Source of the DNA: Aeromonas jandaei
GTDB lineage: Bacteria > Pseudomonadota > Gammaproteobacteria > Enterobacterales > Aeromonadaceae
Reading direction: 5' to 3'
DNA: 64,000 nt
Assembly: GCF_037890695.1 (NCBI RefSeq)
Contig: NZ_CP149571.1
Span: 2,758,001-2,822,000, forward strand
Position numbers and translations under genes: made by a program. The notes under the pieces are model-generated. The model searched no databases. It saw only the letters and a list, made by a program, of their open reading frames with translations, and was not told the origin of the DNA. Shown in pieces: positions 38,216-46,707 of the stretch; positions within the stretch are counted from its first letter, which is position 1; the number at the start of each line of letters is the position of its first letter.

Positions 38216-39379
38216 TTAGATCTGCGCCAGTGCGGCAGCCAGATCGGCAATCAGATCGTCCGCATCTTCCACCCCGATGCTGAAGCGGATGAGGTCGTCA
38301 TTGACCCCGGCGGCGAGGCGACTTGCCTCGTCCATGGCGGCGTGAGTGGTACTGGCCGGGTGGCAGGCAAGACTCTCCAGATCGCCCAGACTTACCGCCT
38401 GCACGAACAGTTGCAGGTTATCGAGCAGGGTGGCACAGCGTGCAAACCCTCCTTCAAGTTCAATGCTCACCATGCCACCAAAGCCGCTGGCGAAGGCGCC
38501 GAGGGCATCGTGGCCCGGATGGCTGGCAAGCCCCGGGTAGATCACCTTCTTCACCGCCGGATGGGCGGCCAGAAACTCGGCCACTTTTTGGGCATTGTGC
38601 AGATGGGCATCCATCCGTAGCGGCAGGGTCTTGACCCCGCGCTGCAGCAGGTAGGCCTCCTGCGGGCCGATGGGGGAGCCGATATGTTTGAGGGCCACAG
38701 TGCGGATCGACTTCATCAGGGCGTGGGAGCCCGCCACCACCCCGGCGATGATGTCGCCGTGGCCGCCCAGATATTTGGTGCCGCTGTGCATCACCACATC
38801 GACCCCGAGCTCCAGCGGGCGCAGCAGGTAGGGGGTAAGGAAGGTGTTGTCACACACTGTGATGGCGCCCACCTTGCGGGCCGCTTCCACCACCAGTCGC
38901 GGATCCACCACCTTGAGGGTGGGGTTGGTCAGGGTTTCGAACAGTACCACCTTGGTGGCGGGGCGGATGTTAGCCAGCAGATCCCGGTCGCTCTCATACG
39001 CGGTGACCTTGATGCCGGCGCGGCTGAAGGTTTGCTTGAGGAAGGCATCGGTGCCGCCGTAGAGCGGGCCGATATAGGCCACTTCATCACCGCTGTCGGC
39101 CAGCGCATACATGATGGCGCTCACTGCCGCCATGCCGCTCGCCACCACCAGCGCCTCGTCGGCCCCTTCCAGCGCCGCCAGTTTCTGCTCCAGCTCGGCG
39201 GTGGTGGGATTGCCAAAGCGGCTGTAGATAAAACCGGGGGCTTGACCTGCAAAGCGCTCCTTGCCCGCCTGGGCGTTGAAGTAGCTGAAGGTGCTGCTCT
39301 GGTAGAGCGGGGTGGTGAGGGCGCCGGTCTGGGGGTCGATCCGCTGGCCGCTGTGTACGCTCATGGTCTTGAATTTCAT
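38216..39379 (-). CDS. PLP-dependent Cgamma-S lyase (methionine gamma-lyase/cystathionine lyase family)
   Basis: A 387-residue Cys/Met-metabolism PLP enzyme. The PLP lysine is K202 in MHSGTKYLGGHGD; YSRFGNPT and the C-terminal SLGDLESLACHPASTTHA are family signatures. Overall it resembles methionine gamma-lyase (MdeA), but the segment that is YGCT in classical MGL reads Y107-G-G109-T, so the substrate-tuning cysteine is replaced by glycine. Activity could therefore be cystathionine gamma-lyase, homocysteine desulfhydrase or broad MGL. ATG 39379 is chosen; upstream codons extend into non-coding sequence. A 2OG-oxygenase gene lies upstream in the same direction. Confidence 0.88.
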   Translation of the reverse strand: MKFKTMSVHSGQRIDPQTGALTTPLYQSSTFSYFNAQAGKERFAGQAPGFIYSRFGNPTTAELEQKLAALEGADEALVVASGMAAVSAIMYALADSGDEVAYIGPLYGGTDAFLKQTFSRAGIKVTAYESDRDLLANIRPATKVVLFETLTNPTLKVVDPRLVVEAARKVGAITVCDNTFLTPYLLRPLELGVDVVMHSGTKYLGGHGDIIAGVVAGSHALMKSIRTVALKHIGSPIGPQEAYLLQRGVKTLPLRMDAHLHNAQKVAEFLAAHPAVKKVIYPGLASHPGHDALGAFASGFGGMVSIELEGGFARCATLLDNLQLFVQAVSLGDLESLACHPASTTHAAMDEASRLAAGVNDDLIRFSIGVEDADDLIADLAAALAQI

Positions 39380-39512
39380 CGTGTTGCTCCGTGAGGGCCA
39401 GGCTCTGGCCATGACTTGTTTTGTTGTTCGTTGCTTGTTGTTTTTGTCAGCGCGGGTATGTGCATGCTGCTTGTGGCTTATGCATATACCCACCTGTGGA
39501 TCTTTGCGCTGC

Positions 39513-40556
39513 TTAGGCCGGTATCGCTTCGCTCTCTGTGCGCGGGAGGCGAGCGGGTTCTACCGGCCCATAGTGACGCGCCGCCACATCCGGATGGGAG
39601 CGCAGCCTCCCCTTGAGCACGTTCTCCCCCACCTGATAGAAGAGCGGGTTGGTCGGGTCACTCTCCGGCCCTTGTGCCTGCGCGGCCAGCGCGGGGGAGA
39701 GGCTGAGCAGCGGCACGGTGGCATCGAGCCGCGCCGCCATAAAGAAGGCGCAGGAGAGACGCGAGACGCCGGGCGGCGGGCTTACCACCCGATGCAGGGT
39801 CGCCTTTAGATAGCCGTTGGAGGCCAGCTCCAGCAGCTCGCCGATATTGACCACCAGCGCTCCCGGCAGGGGGGGCGCGGAGATCCAGCCGTCGGCCGTC
39901 TCGACCTCAAGCCCCGAATGATTGTCCTGCATCACCAACGTCAGGTAGCCGGGATCCTTGTGGGCGCCCACCCCCTGACTGCTGCCGCCCGCCTCTTGCC
40001 CCGGGTAGTGAATGAGCTTCATGTGCTGATAGGGGGCGCCGCGAATGCTGGCGTCAAACACGTTGGCCGGTTGCTCCAGCACCTCGGCAAAAGCGGACAG
40101 CAGGGTGAGGGTGATATCGCTCAGCCGATCCTGCCACGCCAGCAGATGGGCTTTCATCTCGGGCAAGGCGGCCGGCCACTGGTTGGGGCCGATCAGCCGC
40201 TGCCAGGGTTCACGGATCAGGGCCGCAGGCAGGGCTTGCGCCTCGTTCATGATATCGAACTGCTCCCGCAGATCCGGCCGCTGGCGAGTCAGCTCGGCAC
40301 CGACCCGGTTGTAGCCGCGAAAGTGGGGGCTGTTGACCATCTGCACCGCCAGCTTCTCCTGCTCCGGCAGGGCAAAGAAGCGCTCTGCCAGCACCAGAGT
40401 CTCTCGCTGCTCGGCGTCACTCAGGCCATGCCCTGTCAGATAGAAAAAGCCGACGTCGCGGGCGGCCGCGGCCAGCCTGGCCAACATAGGGCGATGCAGG
40501 TCGGGTGCCCCGTTGAGGGCAGCCAGATCGATGATCGGCAGTGGTGAATGTTCCAT
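39513..40556 (-). CDS. 2-oxoglutarate/Fe(II) oxygenase of the isopenicillin N synthase family
   Basis: A 347-residue non-haem iron oxygenase. An N-terminal DIOX_N-type region (LPIIDLAALNGAP; GFFYLTGHGLSD) is followed by the double-stranded beta-helix core with the HxD part of the iron triad in GAHKDPGYLTLV, the distal His in KATLHRVVSP and an RxS cofactor motif in RLSCAFF. The substrate is unknown. AGGAGG lies five bases before ATG 40556, which decides the start. It is followed, 133 bases on, by the Cgamma-S lyase gene. Confidence 0.9.
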   Translation of the reverse strand: MEHSPLPIIDLAALNGAPDLHRPMLARLAAAARDVGFFYLTGHGLSDAEQRETLVLAERFFALPEQEKLAVQMVNSPHFRGYNRVGAELTRQRPDLREQFDIMNEAQALPAALIREPWQRLIGPNQWPAALPEMKAHLLAWQDRLSDITLTLLSAFAEVLEQPANVFDASIRGAPYQHMKLIHYPGQEAGGSSQGVGAHKDPGYLTLVMQDNHSGLEVETADGWISAPPLPGALVVNIGELLELASNGYLKATLHRVVSPPPGVSRLSCAFFMAARLDATVPLLSLSPALAAQAQGPESDPTNPLFYQVGENVLKGRLRSHPDVAARHYGPVEPARLPRTESEAIPA

Positions 40557-41001
40557 GTGCACCTCCTCACTCTTTCGTTATCTCTGGCGCCATCTCTTCT
40601 GCTGCCTCTGGTGCGGGCAGGCTTGATGAGCGGCAAACGGGATGGCGCGACAGTGTGGCGGTATGCGATGCGGTGTGGCGCCATCTGGAATGAAGGGGAT
40701 GCTACTGTTCGGCGTTATAAGACGGAAACAACAAATTATTCTTAGTTATATACAAAATTCGAAATGGAATTCGGTGTGTAATGGGCTGGCTGCTTTTTGC
40801 GCAGCCATTAAGGGCGGAATGGGAAATGATGGGAGGGAGAGTGATAACCAGAGGCAAGCTGACCGCGGTAAAAATGACCAAAACAGAAAATGGCCAAAAC
40901 AGCAGGGAGGCGGATGCCTCCCTTATGGTTGAGCGGGTGTTCACCTGACCGGGTGCACGGGCGAGTGACCGCGTATTCTGGCCTTAACCGACTGTGGGCT
41001 C
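40557..41001. other. Intergenic region, no gene recognised
   Basis: About 445 bases upstream of the oxygenase gene and downstream of the oxidoreductase gene. An AT-rich part (40725-40775) may hold the oxygenase promoter on the minus strand. A hairpin AGGGAGGC / GCCTCCCT (40904-40923) with a short T-run on the minus strand may terminate the oxidoreductase gene. Short open frames here have no coding character or ribosome-binding site. Confidence 0.45.
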
Positions 41002-41640
41002 TCAGTAACCCAGGGTAAAGCGCTGGCGCTGGTGAGCGGGTTTTTCCACCTCGTTCAGCACGCCGTCGGCCAGATCACCGGCGGTGATCCCGGCAGGCTG
41101 TTCGCCGCTAAAGAGCACCTGATCGCCACCAATCCGATAGCCGCCGCGCTTCTCGCCCGGCTCCAGGAACACCGGGGGAGAGACAAAGCGCCAGTCGAGG
41201 GCGGTTTCACGACGCAGGGCGGTGAGACCGTCGCGGGCCGCCAGCGCCCCCTGTTTCCACTCGGCCGGAAACTCCGGGGTATCCACCAGTTGCACGCCGG
41301 GGGCGACCTCCAGACTGCCGGCGCCACCTACTACCAGCAACCAGCTGTTGGCTGCTTTGGCTGCTGCGACAATCGCGTCGGCGCCCTTGAGGTACTGGTC
41401 GTAGATATCCGGTGTGGTCCAGCCCGGGTTGTAGGCGCTGATCACCCGATCGTGCCCCTTGAGCACCTCGGCCAATGCCTGCGGGTTTTGGGCATCCACC
41501 GCCACGGCGGTGACCTGTGGATGGGCGGCCACCTTGCTGACATCGCGGACGATGGCGGTGACGTGATGGCCGCGGCTGACGGCCTCGTTCAGGATGGCTG
41601 AACCGACAAAACCGCTGGCACCGATCAGGGCAATCTTCAT
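41002..41640 (-). CDS. NAD(P)-binding atypical SDR / NmrA-like oxidoreductase
   Basis: A 212-residue Rossmann protein. The N-terminal dinucleotide motif is IGASGFVGSAI, followed by RGHHVTAIVRD and VVGGAGSLEVAPG. No Tyr-xxx-Lys pair is obvious, as usual in the atypical SDR NAD(P)H-binding family (YwnB/YhfK-like). The function is unknown; it may be a redox-responsive reductase. It is divergent from a LysR gene 101 bases away, which is its likely regulator. Confidence 0.87.
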   Translation of the reverse strand: MKIALIGASGFVGSAILNEAVSRGHHVTAIVRDVSKVAAHPQVTAVAVDAQNPQALAEVLKGHDRVISAYNPGWTTPDIYDQYLKGADAIVAAAKAANSWLLVVGGAGSLEVAPGVQLVDTPEFPAEWKQGALAARDGLTALRRETALDWRFVSPPVFLEPGEKRGGYRIGGDQVLFSGEQPAGITAGDLADGVLNEVEKPAHQRQRFTLGY

Positions 41641-41741
41641 GGGGAACTCTCCTTCACTGTTGGAATGGGGCTATCCTACGCCGCCATTTATGATTTAATA
41701 ATCACCTCAAAAATGTATTCACTTATAAGCTGGATTTAATA

Positions 41742-42626
41742 ATGGAACAGCTCAGACGTTACGCCATCTTCGCCGCCGTGGTGGAGGCGGGCAGCATGAC
41801 AGGGGCGGCCAAATCCCTCGGCATGACCCCCTCTGCCGTCAGTCAGCATATCAGCCAGCTGGAGAGCCTGCTCGGGCTACCCCTGCTCCATCGCTCCACC
41901 CGTCGCCTCAGTCTGACCGAGGCGGGAGAGGTGGTGTGGCAAGGGTGTCGGGCGTTGCAGCAGACCCTGAGCGAGACCGAACTGCGCCTCTCCGAGGTGC
42001 GCGACGCCCTGCTCGGTGAAGTTCGGATCACCGCCCCGGTGGGGATGGCGGGCCAGCCGCTGGCGCTGGCATTGTCCCCGCTGTTGCAGGCCCACCCCGG
42101 CCTCACCATCCAGATAATTGCCGATGACGAAAAGCGGGATCTGATTGCCGAGCGGATTGACGTGGCATTGCGGGTCGGCACCTTGCCCGACTCGACTCTG
42201 GTGGCCCGCAAACTGGGGCAAACCCGGATGCTGCTCTGCGCCGCCCCCACCTATCTGGCGCGCAAGGGGACACCGCGCACGCCCGCCGATCTGGCCGCCC
42301 ACGATTGGCTCTGTGGCGACATGCTGGGCAACGGTTTGCTGCTGCTTGACGAGAAGGGGGGCGAACACAGGGTGAGGTTCAAGGCCAAGGTGCTCTGCAA
42401 CAACGTGTTGCCCCTGCGCCAGTTTGCGCTGGCAGGGCAGGGGATCTCGCTGCAACCGGAGGGGGAGATTGGCGAGGATCTGGCGCAGGGGCGTCTGCTC
42501 GAACTGTTGCCCGGTTTTCGGGTGGCGCCGATGGAGATCCACGCCATCACGCCGCAGCGGGAGATCCCGGAGAAGGTGCGGCGGGTGGTGGAGGCGCTGC
42601 GCAGCTACTTCGCAGGCGCCTCCTGA
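41742..42626 (+). CDS. LysR-family transcriptional regulator
   Basis: A 294-residue LysR regulator with N-terminal winged HTH (AIFAAVVEAGSMTGAAKSLG, then TPSAVSQHISQLESLLG) and a C-terminal effector-binding domain ending in a substrate-like LTTR fold. It is divergent from the NAD(P)-binding oxidoreductase gene. The shared region has a direct repeat GATTTAATAAT at 41692-41702 and 41733-41743; the second copy overlaps the start codon. The effector is unknown. Confidence 0.9.
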   Translation: MEQLRRYAIFAAVVEAGSMTGAAKSLGMTPSAVSQHISQLESLLGLPLLHRSTRRLSLTEAGEVVWQGCRALQQTLSETELRLSEVRDALLGEVRITAPVGMAGQPLALALSPLLQAHPGLTIQIIADDEKRDLIAERIDVALRVGTLPDSTLVARKLGQTRMLLCAAPTYLARKGTPRTPADLAAHDWLCGDMLGNGLLLLDEKGGEHRVRFKAKVLCNNVLPLRQFALAGQGISLQPEGEIGEDLAQGRLLELLPGFRVAPMEIHAITPQREIPEKVRRVVEALRSYFAGAS

Positions 42627-42654
42627 CACATATCGATGCGGCTTGGCCTATCTG

Positions 42655-43881
42655 TCAGTTGGGCTCTTGCCCGCCAACAGGCGGGCGGCGCCACAGATAG
42701 AGTCCGATTGTCAGCAGCAAGCTGCCCAGAAAGAGCCAGCGAGCGTTCCCCCATTGGCCGTTGTCCGTCATCAGGGCCGCCAGCAACAGGGGGCCAAGCA
42801 GCTGACCTAGGTTGGCGAGCTGGACAAAAAATCCCTGCACGATGGCCAGTTGCACCGGCCCCTGACTCACTCCCTGCGCAGACGAGAGGATCGCCGGCGG
42901 TGCCATGCCACCCGCCAGGGAGAGGACGAGGCACAATCCATAGGACCACCATGGCGACAGGCCGGGCCAGAAGGCGAGCATGCCACACAGCGCCATCAGG
43001 CCCAGTGCCCAACAGATGAGCCGATCTCGCGCCACGCCCCTGCGCAGCAGCCATGCCCCCATCAGGTTGCCGGGAATATTGGCGACCACCGCCAGCGCCG
43101 AAAGCTGGGCGATCTGGCTTTGGCCAATCCCGGGGCTGCCTTGCAACATGGTTGGCAGCCAGACAAAGAGCGCCCAGAGCATCAGGCTGTAGAGCATGAA
43201 CGCCAACCCGTTGCGCCAGAGTGCCTTCTGCCGGAGCACCGTGAGTTGGCGCAGCGGGTGGCCCGAGTTGAACGAGTTTTGGGGGGCCCCGACCTGCAAC
43301 TTGTCTGCCGAACGACTGGCCAGCAGAAGCAGCAGGGCCGAGAGTTGCAGAGTCATCAGGAGCAACCAGGCCAGGCGCCAGCCACCTTGCGCCGTGAGCC
43401 AGGGGGTGAGCAGCATGCCGGCCGCCGCACCAAGGGGCAGGTTGACCGCCCACAGACTCAGGGCCAGTCGTTTATCCTCCTCCCGGGTCACCGCCACGAT
43501 AAAGGCGGGCATGGCCACCGAGACCAGCAAAAAGCCAATCCCCTCGACAATGCGCGACAGCAGCATCATGGCCAGCCCGGTGGCAGGCAGTGCCAACGCC
43601 CCGCCTGCCACGATAACCAGCAGCCCGACAACCCCGGTTTGCCGCCCACTCCAGCGAGTCAGCAACAGGCCGAGAAAGAGGCTGAAGAGGATCGCCAGCG
43701 TATTGAAAGCCGAGGCGAGATAGCTGGCTTCAACCAGTGTCAGCCCCAGCTCGCTGCGCAATATGCCGAGCACGGCGGGCACTTTGCCGAGGCAAAGGGC
43801 GCCGCTGGCACCGGCGAAAATGGCGAGGAAGATCAGAGGCCAGCGCGTGCCTTGTGGCTGGTGGCCTGCGAGCGTGTTCAT
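42655..43881 (-). CDS. MFS transporter (CynX/NimT-like)
   Basis: A 408-residue membrane protein with about 12 helices and major-facilitator features, for example GLLLTRWSGRQTG in the loop between helices 2 and 3 and GIGFLLVSVAMPAFI. It resembles the CynX/NimT (cyanate/nitroimidazole) branch; the substrate is unknown. The start at 43881 overlaps the pirin stop by ATGA, which fixes it over a longer form and suggests a pirin-MFS operon. It is convergent with the LysR gene at 41742-42626. Confidence 0.87.
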   Translation of the reverse strand: MNTLAGHQPQGTRWPLIFLAIFAGASGALCLGKVPAVLGILRSELGLTLVEASYLASAFNTLAILFSLFLGLLLTRWSGRQTGVVGLLVIVAGGALALPATGLAMMLLSRIVEGIGFLLVSVAMPAFIVAVTREEDKRLALSLWAVNLPLGAAAGMLLTPWLTAQGGWRLAWLLLMTLQLSALLLLLASRSADKLQVGAPQNSFNSGHPLRQLTVLRQKALWRNGLAFMLYSLMLWALFVWLPTMLQGSPGIGQSQIAQLSALAVVANIPGNLMGAWLLRRGVARDRLICWALGLMALCGMLAFWPGLSPWWSYGLCLVLSLAGGMAPPAILSSAQGVSQGPVQLAIVQGFFVQLANLGQLLGPLLLAALMTDNGQWGNARWLFLGSLLLTIGLYLWRRPPVGGQEPN

Positions 43882-44777
43882 GGCTGAGATTGGCCGTAGT
43901 GCAGCCACTCATCGTTGAGCTGGCCAAATTCGCCGCGCTGATAGGCATGCAGCCGATCTGCAATGGCGTCGTGGCTGTTCATCACGAAGGGGCCATGTTT
44001 GACCAGGGGTTCATTGAGTGCCTGGCCTGAGAGCACCACGAAGTGGCAGGGCTCGGTGGCCTCAAGTTGCAGTGCCACCGCCTCGCCTCCATCGGCAGAG
44101 AGGCTGACTGCCATCCCGTGACCTGCCGGGATGAGGTGCCGCTCTCCCTCAGACTGCAAAGTCAGTGACCCGGTCAGGGGATAGATCATCGCATTCCAGC
44201 CTGCCGCCAGCAGATGGGTGAATCGGCTACCGGGCGCGCAATGGCCATCGAGCAGGGTAAAGGGTTGGGGCAGTGCTCCCGAGTGTGGCGCCGTTATCCC
44301 GTTGCTGTGGCCTGCGACCACCCGTACTCGCACCCCTTCGCCATGAAATTCGGGGATGGTGGCAGCGGCTGCGTGGACGGCAAAAGGCGACGCCATCTTC
44401 TGACGGGCAGGCAGGTTGACGAAGATCTGCAGGGCGTGGACATAGGGCGATGCCCCCTCCGGCTGCTCGGTATGCACGGCCCCGCGCCCGGCCGCCAGCC
44501 AATGCAGCGCTCCCGGTTCGATGGGGCCCTGATTGCCGAGGGAGTCGTAGTTGACGTGGGGGCTCGTCGAATCCTCGAACAGATAGGTGACGGCAGAGAT
44601 CCCGGCATGGGGGTGGGGCTCGAAGGTGGGGGCGGTCATCTGGAAGTGATCCACCATCACCACGGGGTCTATCAGACCGTTGAAAAAATGTTCGCCAAAA
44701 TGGCGGGCTGCAAAGCCGCTGCCAATGCGCAGCGGTTGGCCCTTGACGGGGGCGGAGAGAATCAGGCGTCTGGTCAT
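43878..44777 (-). CDS. Pirin family protein
   Basis: A 299-residue bicupin. Metal-site motifs in the N-terminal cupin include DHFQMTAPTFEPHPHAGISA and a later HTEQP, giving the usual His3-Glu set of pirins. Bacterial pirins have quercetinase-type dioxygenase or redox roles. ATG 44777 has GGAGGA seven bases upstream; longer forms reach into the terminator of the upstream gene. It is translationally coupled to the MFS transporter. Confidence 0.9.
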   Translation of the reverse strand: MTRRLILSAPVKGQPLRIGSGFAARHFGEHFFNGLIDPVVMVDHFQMTAPTFEPHPHAGISAVTYLFEDSTSPHVNYDSLGNQGPIEPGALHWLAAGRGAVHTEQPEGASPYVHALQIFVNLPARQKMASPFAVHAAAATIPEFHGEGVRVRVVAGHSNGITAPHSGALPQPFTLLDGHCAPGSRFTHLLAAGWNAMIYPLTGSLTLQSEGERHLIPAGHGMAVSLSADGGEAVALQLEATEPCHFVVLSGQALNEPLVKHGPFVMNSHDAIADRLHAYQRGEFGQLNDEWLHYGQSQP

Positions 44778-44797
44778 CAATGGATCCTCCAGAAGAT

Positions 44798-44828
44798 AAA
44801 AAAAGCCTTCGGTCATCTGACCGAAGGC
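44798..44828 (-). terminator. Intrinsic terminator of the isochorismatase-like gene
   Basis: On the minus strand, GCCTTCGGTCA / TGACCGAAGGC forms the stem, followed by seven T. It separates the isochorismatase-like gene from pirin. Confidence 0.88.
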
Positions 44829-44836
44829 GGGGCGAG

Positions 44837-45574
44837 TTACGACTTCTTGGCACCCTCTTGCATCTGCCACACCAGGGTGGCGAAAGGCATGTCGAGGGCG
44901 CTGTAGACATCGTGCGCCTTGGGATCGACGTTGCTGCGCAGCATCTCGACCGTGGCGGAGGCGTAGTCGGTGACCGGGATACCGGCCCCCAGCAAGCGTT
45001 GCAGCCCAGTGGTGCGCTTGGCCTCGTTGAAGGTGCCGGAGGCATCGAGCACCACCCGGGCATCATAGCCGGCAGCCTTGGCAGAGAGGGCCGGGAAGCT
45101 GGCGCAGATCTCGAGGGATACCCCGGCGATGATCAGCTGTTTGCGGCCGGTCTTCTCAATGGCGGCGCGCACGGCGGGATCGTCCCAGGCGTTGATGACG
45201 GTACGGTTGATCACCTTCACATCCGGCAGGGCACTGGTTAGTTCGGGCATGGTTGGGCCCCACATGCCATCGGGCATGGTAGCGGTCACGATCACCGGCA
45301 CGCCGAGGGCGCGGGCGGCGTTGGCCAGCGCCACCACGTTGTGCTTGAGCTCGCCCACCGTGGTGTCGCGCACGCCGCTCAGCAAACCGACCTGATGGTC
45401 GACCAGTAGCAGTACCGCATTGTCTCGGGAGAGCATCTCCAGATAGCGGTTGGGTGATACGGTCGGATGGCTGGCAGCCTCGGCGGCCATGGCCGGTGTC
45501 GCTGTGGTGGCCAGCGTGGCGGTCAGGGTCGCCAGACCGAGCAGGGTGGCAGAGCAGATTTGTCGCAGTTTCAT
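44837..45574 (-). CDS. Exported isochorismatase-like cysteine hydrolase
   Basis: A 245-residue protein with a Sec signal peptide (ATLLGLATLTATLATTATPA, cleavage near AMA-A). The mature part is an isochorismatase/YcaC-type hydrolase: D59 in LLLVDHQVGLL and C157 in GVSLEICASFPAL are the catalytic Asp and Cys. Most family members are cytosolic, so export is notable. The substrate is unknown. It is divergent from a LysR gene, with a palindrome in the shared region. Confidence 0.88.
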   Translation of the reverse strand: MKLRQICSATLLGLATLTATLATTATPAMAAEAASHPTVSPNRYLEMLSRDNAVLLLVDHQVGLLSGVRDTTVGELKHNVVALANAARALGVPVIVTATMPDGMWGPTMPELTSALPDVKVINRTVINAWDDPAVRAAIEKTGRKQLIIAGVSLEICASFPALSAKAAGYDARVVLDASGTFNEAKRTTGLQRLLGAGIPVTDYASATVEMLRSNVDPKAHDVYSALDMPFATLVWQMQEGAKKS

Positions 45575-45711
45575 GGTGAACTCCTTGTGATATCGGAACA
45601 GTCAAACGGCCATTGCTGGTGGGGCGGATTGCCCGCGCAGCAACCGTCTGATGGGGACAGGGCCATTATGATGGCTGCAAAAATGGCGACAATCTGGTGA
45701 AATAGGTTCTT

Positions 45712-45733
45712 ATCGTTCCATCAATGGAACGAT
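45712..45733. promoter_or_regulatory. Palindromic operator between isochorismatase-like and LysR genes
   Basis: ATCGTTCCAT and ATGGAACGAT are perfect 10-base arms around CA. The dyad lies 34 bases before the LysR start codon and suits LysR-type autoregulation (it contains T-N11-A spacing). Confidence 0.7.
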
Positions 45734-45766
45734 GTAAATGCACCTCCCTCTGACCAAGGCTGCCCG

Positions 45767-46702
45767 ATGACACCACTGGAACTTGATTTGAATGATCTCT
45801 ATCTCTTCACCCATGTGGTACAGCGGCAGGGATTCACCGCCGCCGCGCGGGCGCTTGGCGTACCCAAGTCGCGGATCTCGCGCCGGATCCGGCTGCTGGA
45901 GGAACGGCTGGATACCCGGCTGCTGCAGCGTACCTCACGCCAGCTCAGCCTGACCGATGCCGGTGAGGTGCTCTATCGCCACTGTCAGGCGATGCTGGCC
46001 GAGGCGCAGGCCGGAGAGGCGGCTGTGCGGCAACGGCAGCAGGAGCCGAGCGGTCTGGTGCGGATCAGCGTGCCCATTACCATCGCCGATGCGCTGCTTG
46101 CCCGCTTGCTGCCCGCTTTTATGGCGCAATACCCCAAGGTGAGGCTCGCCGTGCAAGCCAGCAACCGGCAGGTGGATCTGCTGGAGGAGGGATTGGATGT
46201 GGTGATCCGTGGGGTGGCCTTCGAGCAGCCCCCCTCCAGTCTGGTGCAGGTGCCGCTCTGTACGGTGCAGTGGGGCGTGCTGGCGACCCCGACGTGGCTC
46301 TCTCGCCACGGTGCATTGATGCATCCGCGCCAGCTGGAGGGAGAGGATGCCCTGCTCTTCAGCTCGCTGGAGCGTCAGGCCGATCTGTTGCGGCTGCGGC
46401 ACGATAGTGGGGAGAGTGAGGAGGTGGCGGTCAATGTGCTGCTGCGCAGCGACAATATGCAAACCCTCAAGCAGGCGGCGCTGGCGGGGCTAGGAATGGT
46501 GGGCTTGCCACTTTACGCCTGCGTGAATGAGCTGGCGGATGGGCGGCTGCAACAACTGTTGCCCGAGTGGCGTCCCAAAGATGGCAAGCTGGTGATGCTC
46601 TACCCAGCGCGGCGCGGCCTGTCACCGGCGGTCAGAACCCTCATCGACTTTATCAAGGCAAAGTTGCCTGCACTGCTGGCAGAGGTCGGCCAGCCCCGCT
46701 GA
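45767..46702 (+). CDS. LysR-family transcriptional regulator
   Basis: A 311-residue LysR regulator with HTH AAARALGVPKSRISRRIRLL and LQRTSRQLSLTDAGEVLYRH, resembling the AaeR/DmlR-like group that often controls divergent oxidoreductases or hydrolases. It is divergent from the exported isochorismatase-like hydrolase, with a 22-base palindrome between them. It is convergent with metR, separated by only five bases. The inducer is unknown. Confidence 0.9.
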   Translation: MTPLELDLNDLYLFTHVVQRQGFTAAARALGVPKSRISRRIRLLEERLDTRLLQRTSRQLSLTDAGEVLYRHCQAMLAEAQAGEAAVRQRQQEPSGLVRISVPITIADALLARLLPAFMAQYPKVRLAVQASNRQVDLLEEGLDVVIRGVAFEQPPSSLVQVPLCTVQWGVLATPTWLSRHGALMHPRQLEGEDALLFSSLERQADLLRLRHDSGESEEVAVNVLLRSDNMQTLKQAALAGLGMVGLPLYACVNELADGRLQQLLPEWRPKDGKLVMLYPARRGLSPAVRTLIDFIKAKLPALLAEVGQPR

Positions 46703-46707
46703 AGGGG

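Noticed and set aside
40642..40932. Possible 96-codon gene in the oxygenase-oxidoreductase gap
   Set aside because: Composition is not protein-like, no good ribosome-binding site and no recognisable family.
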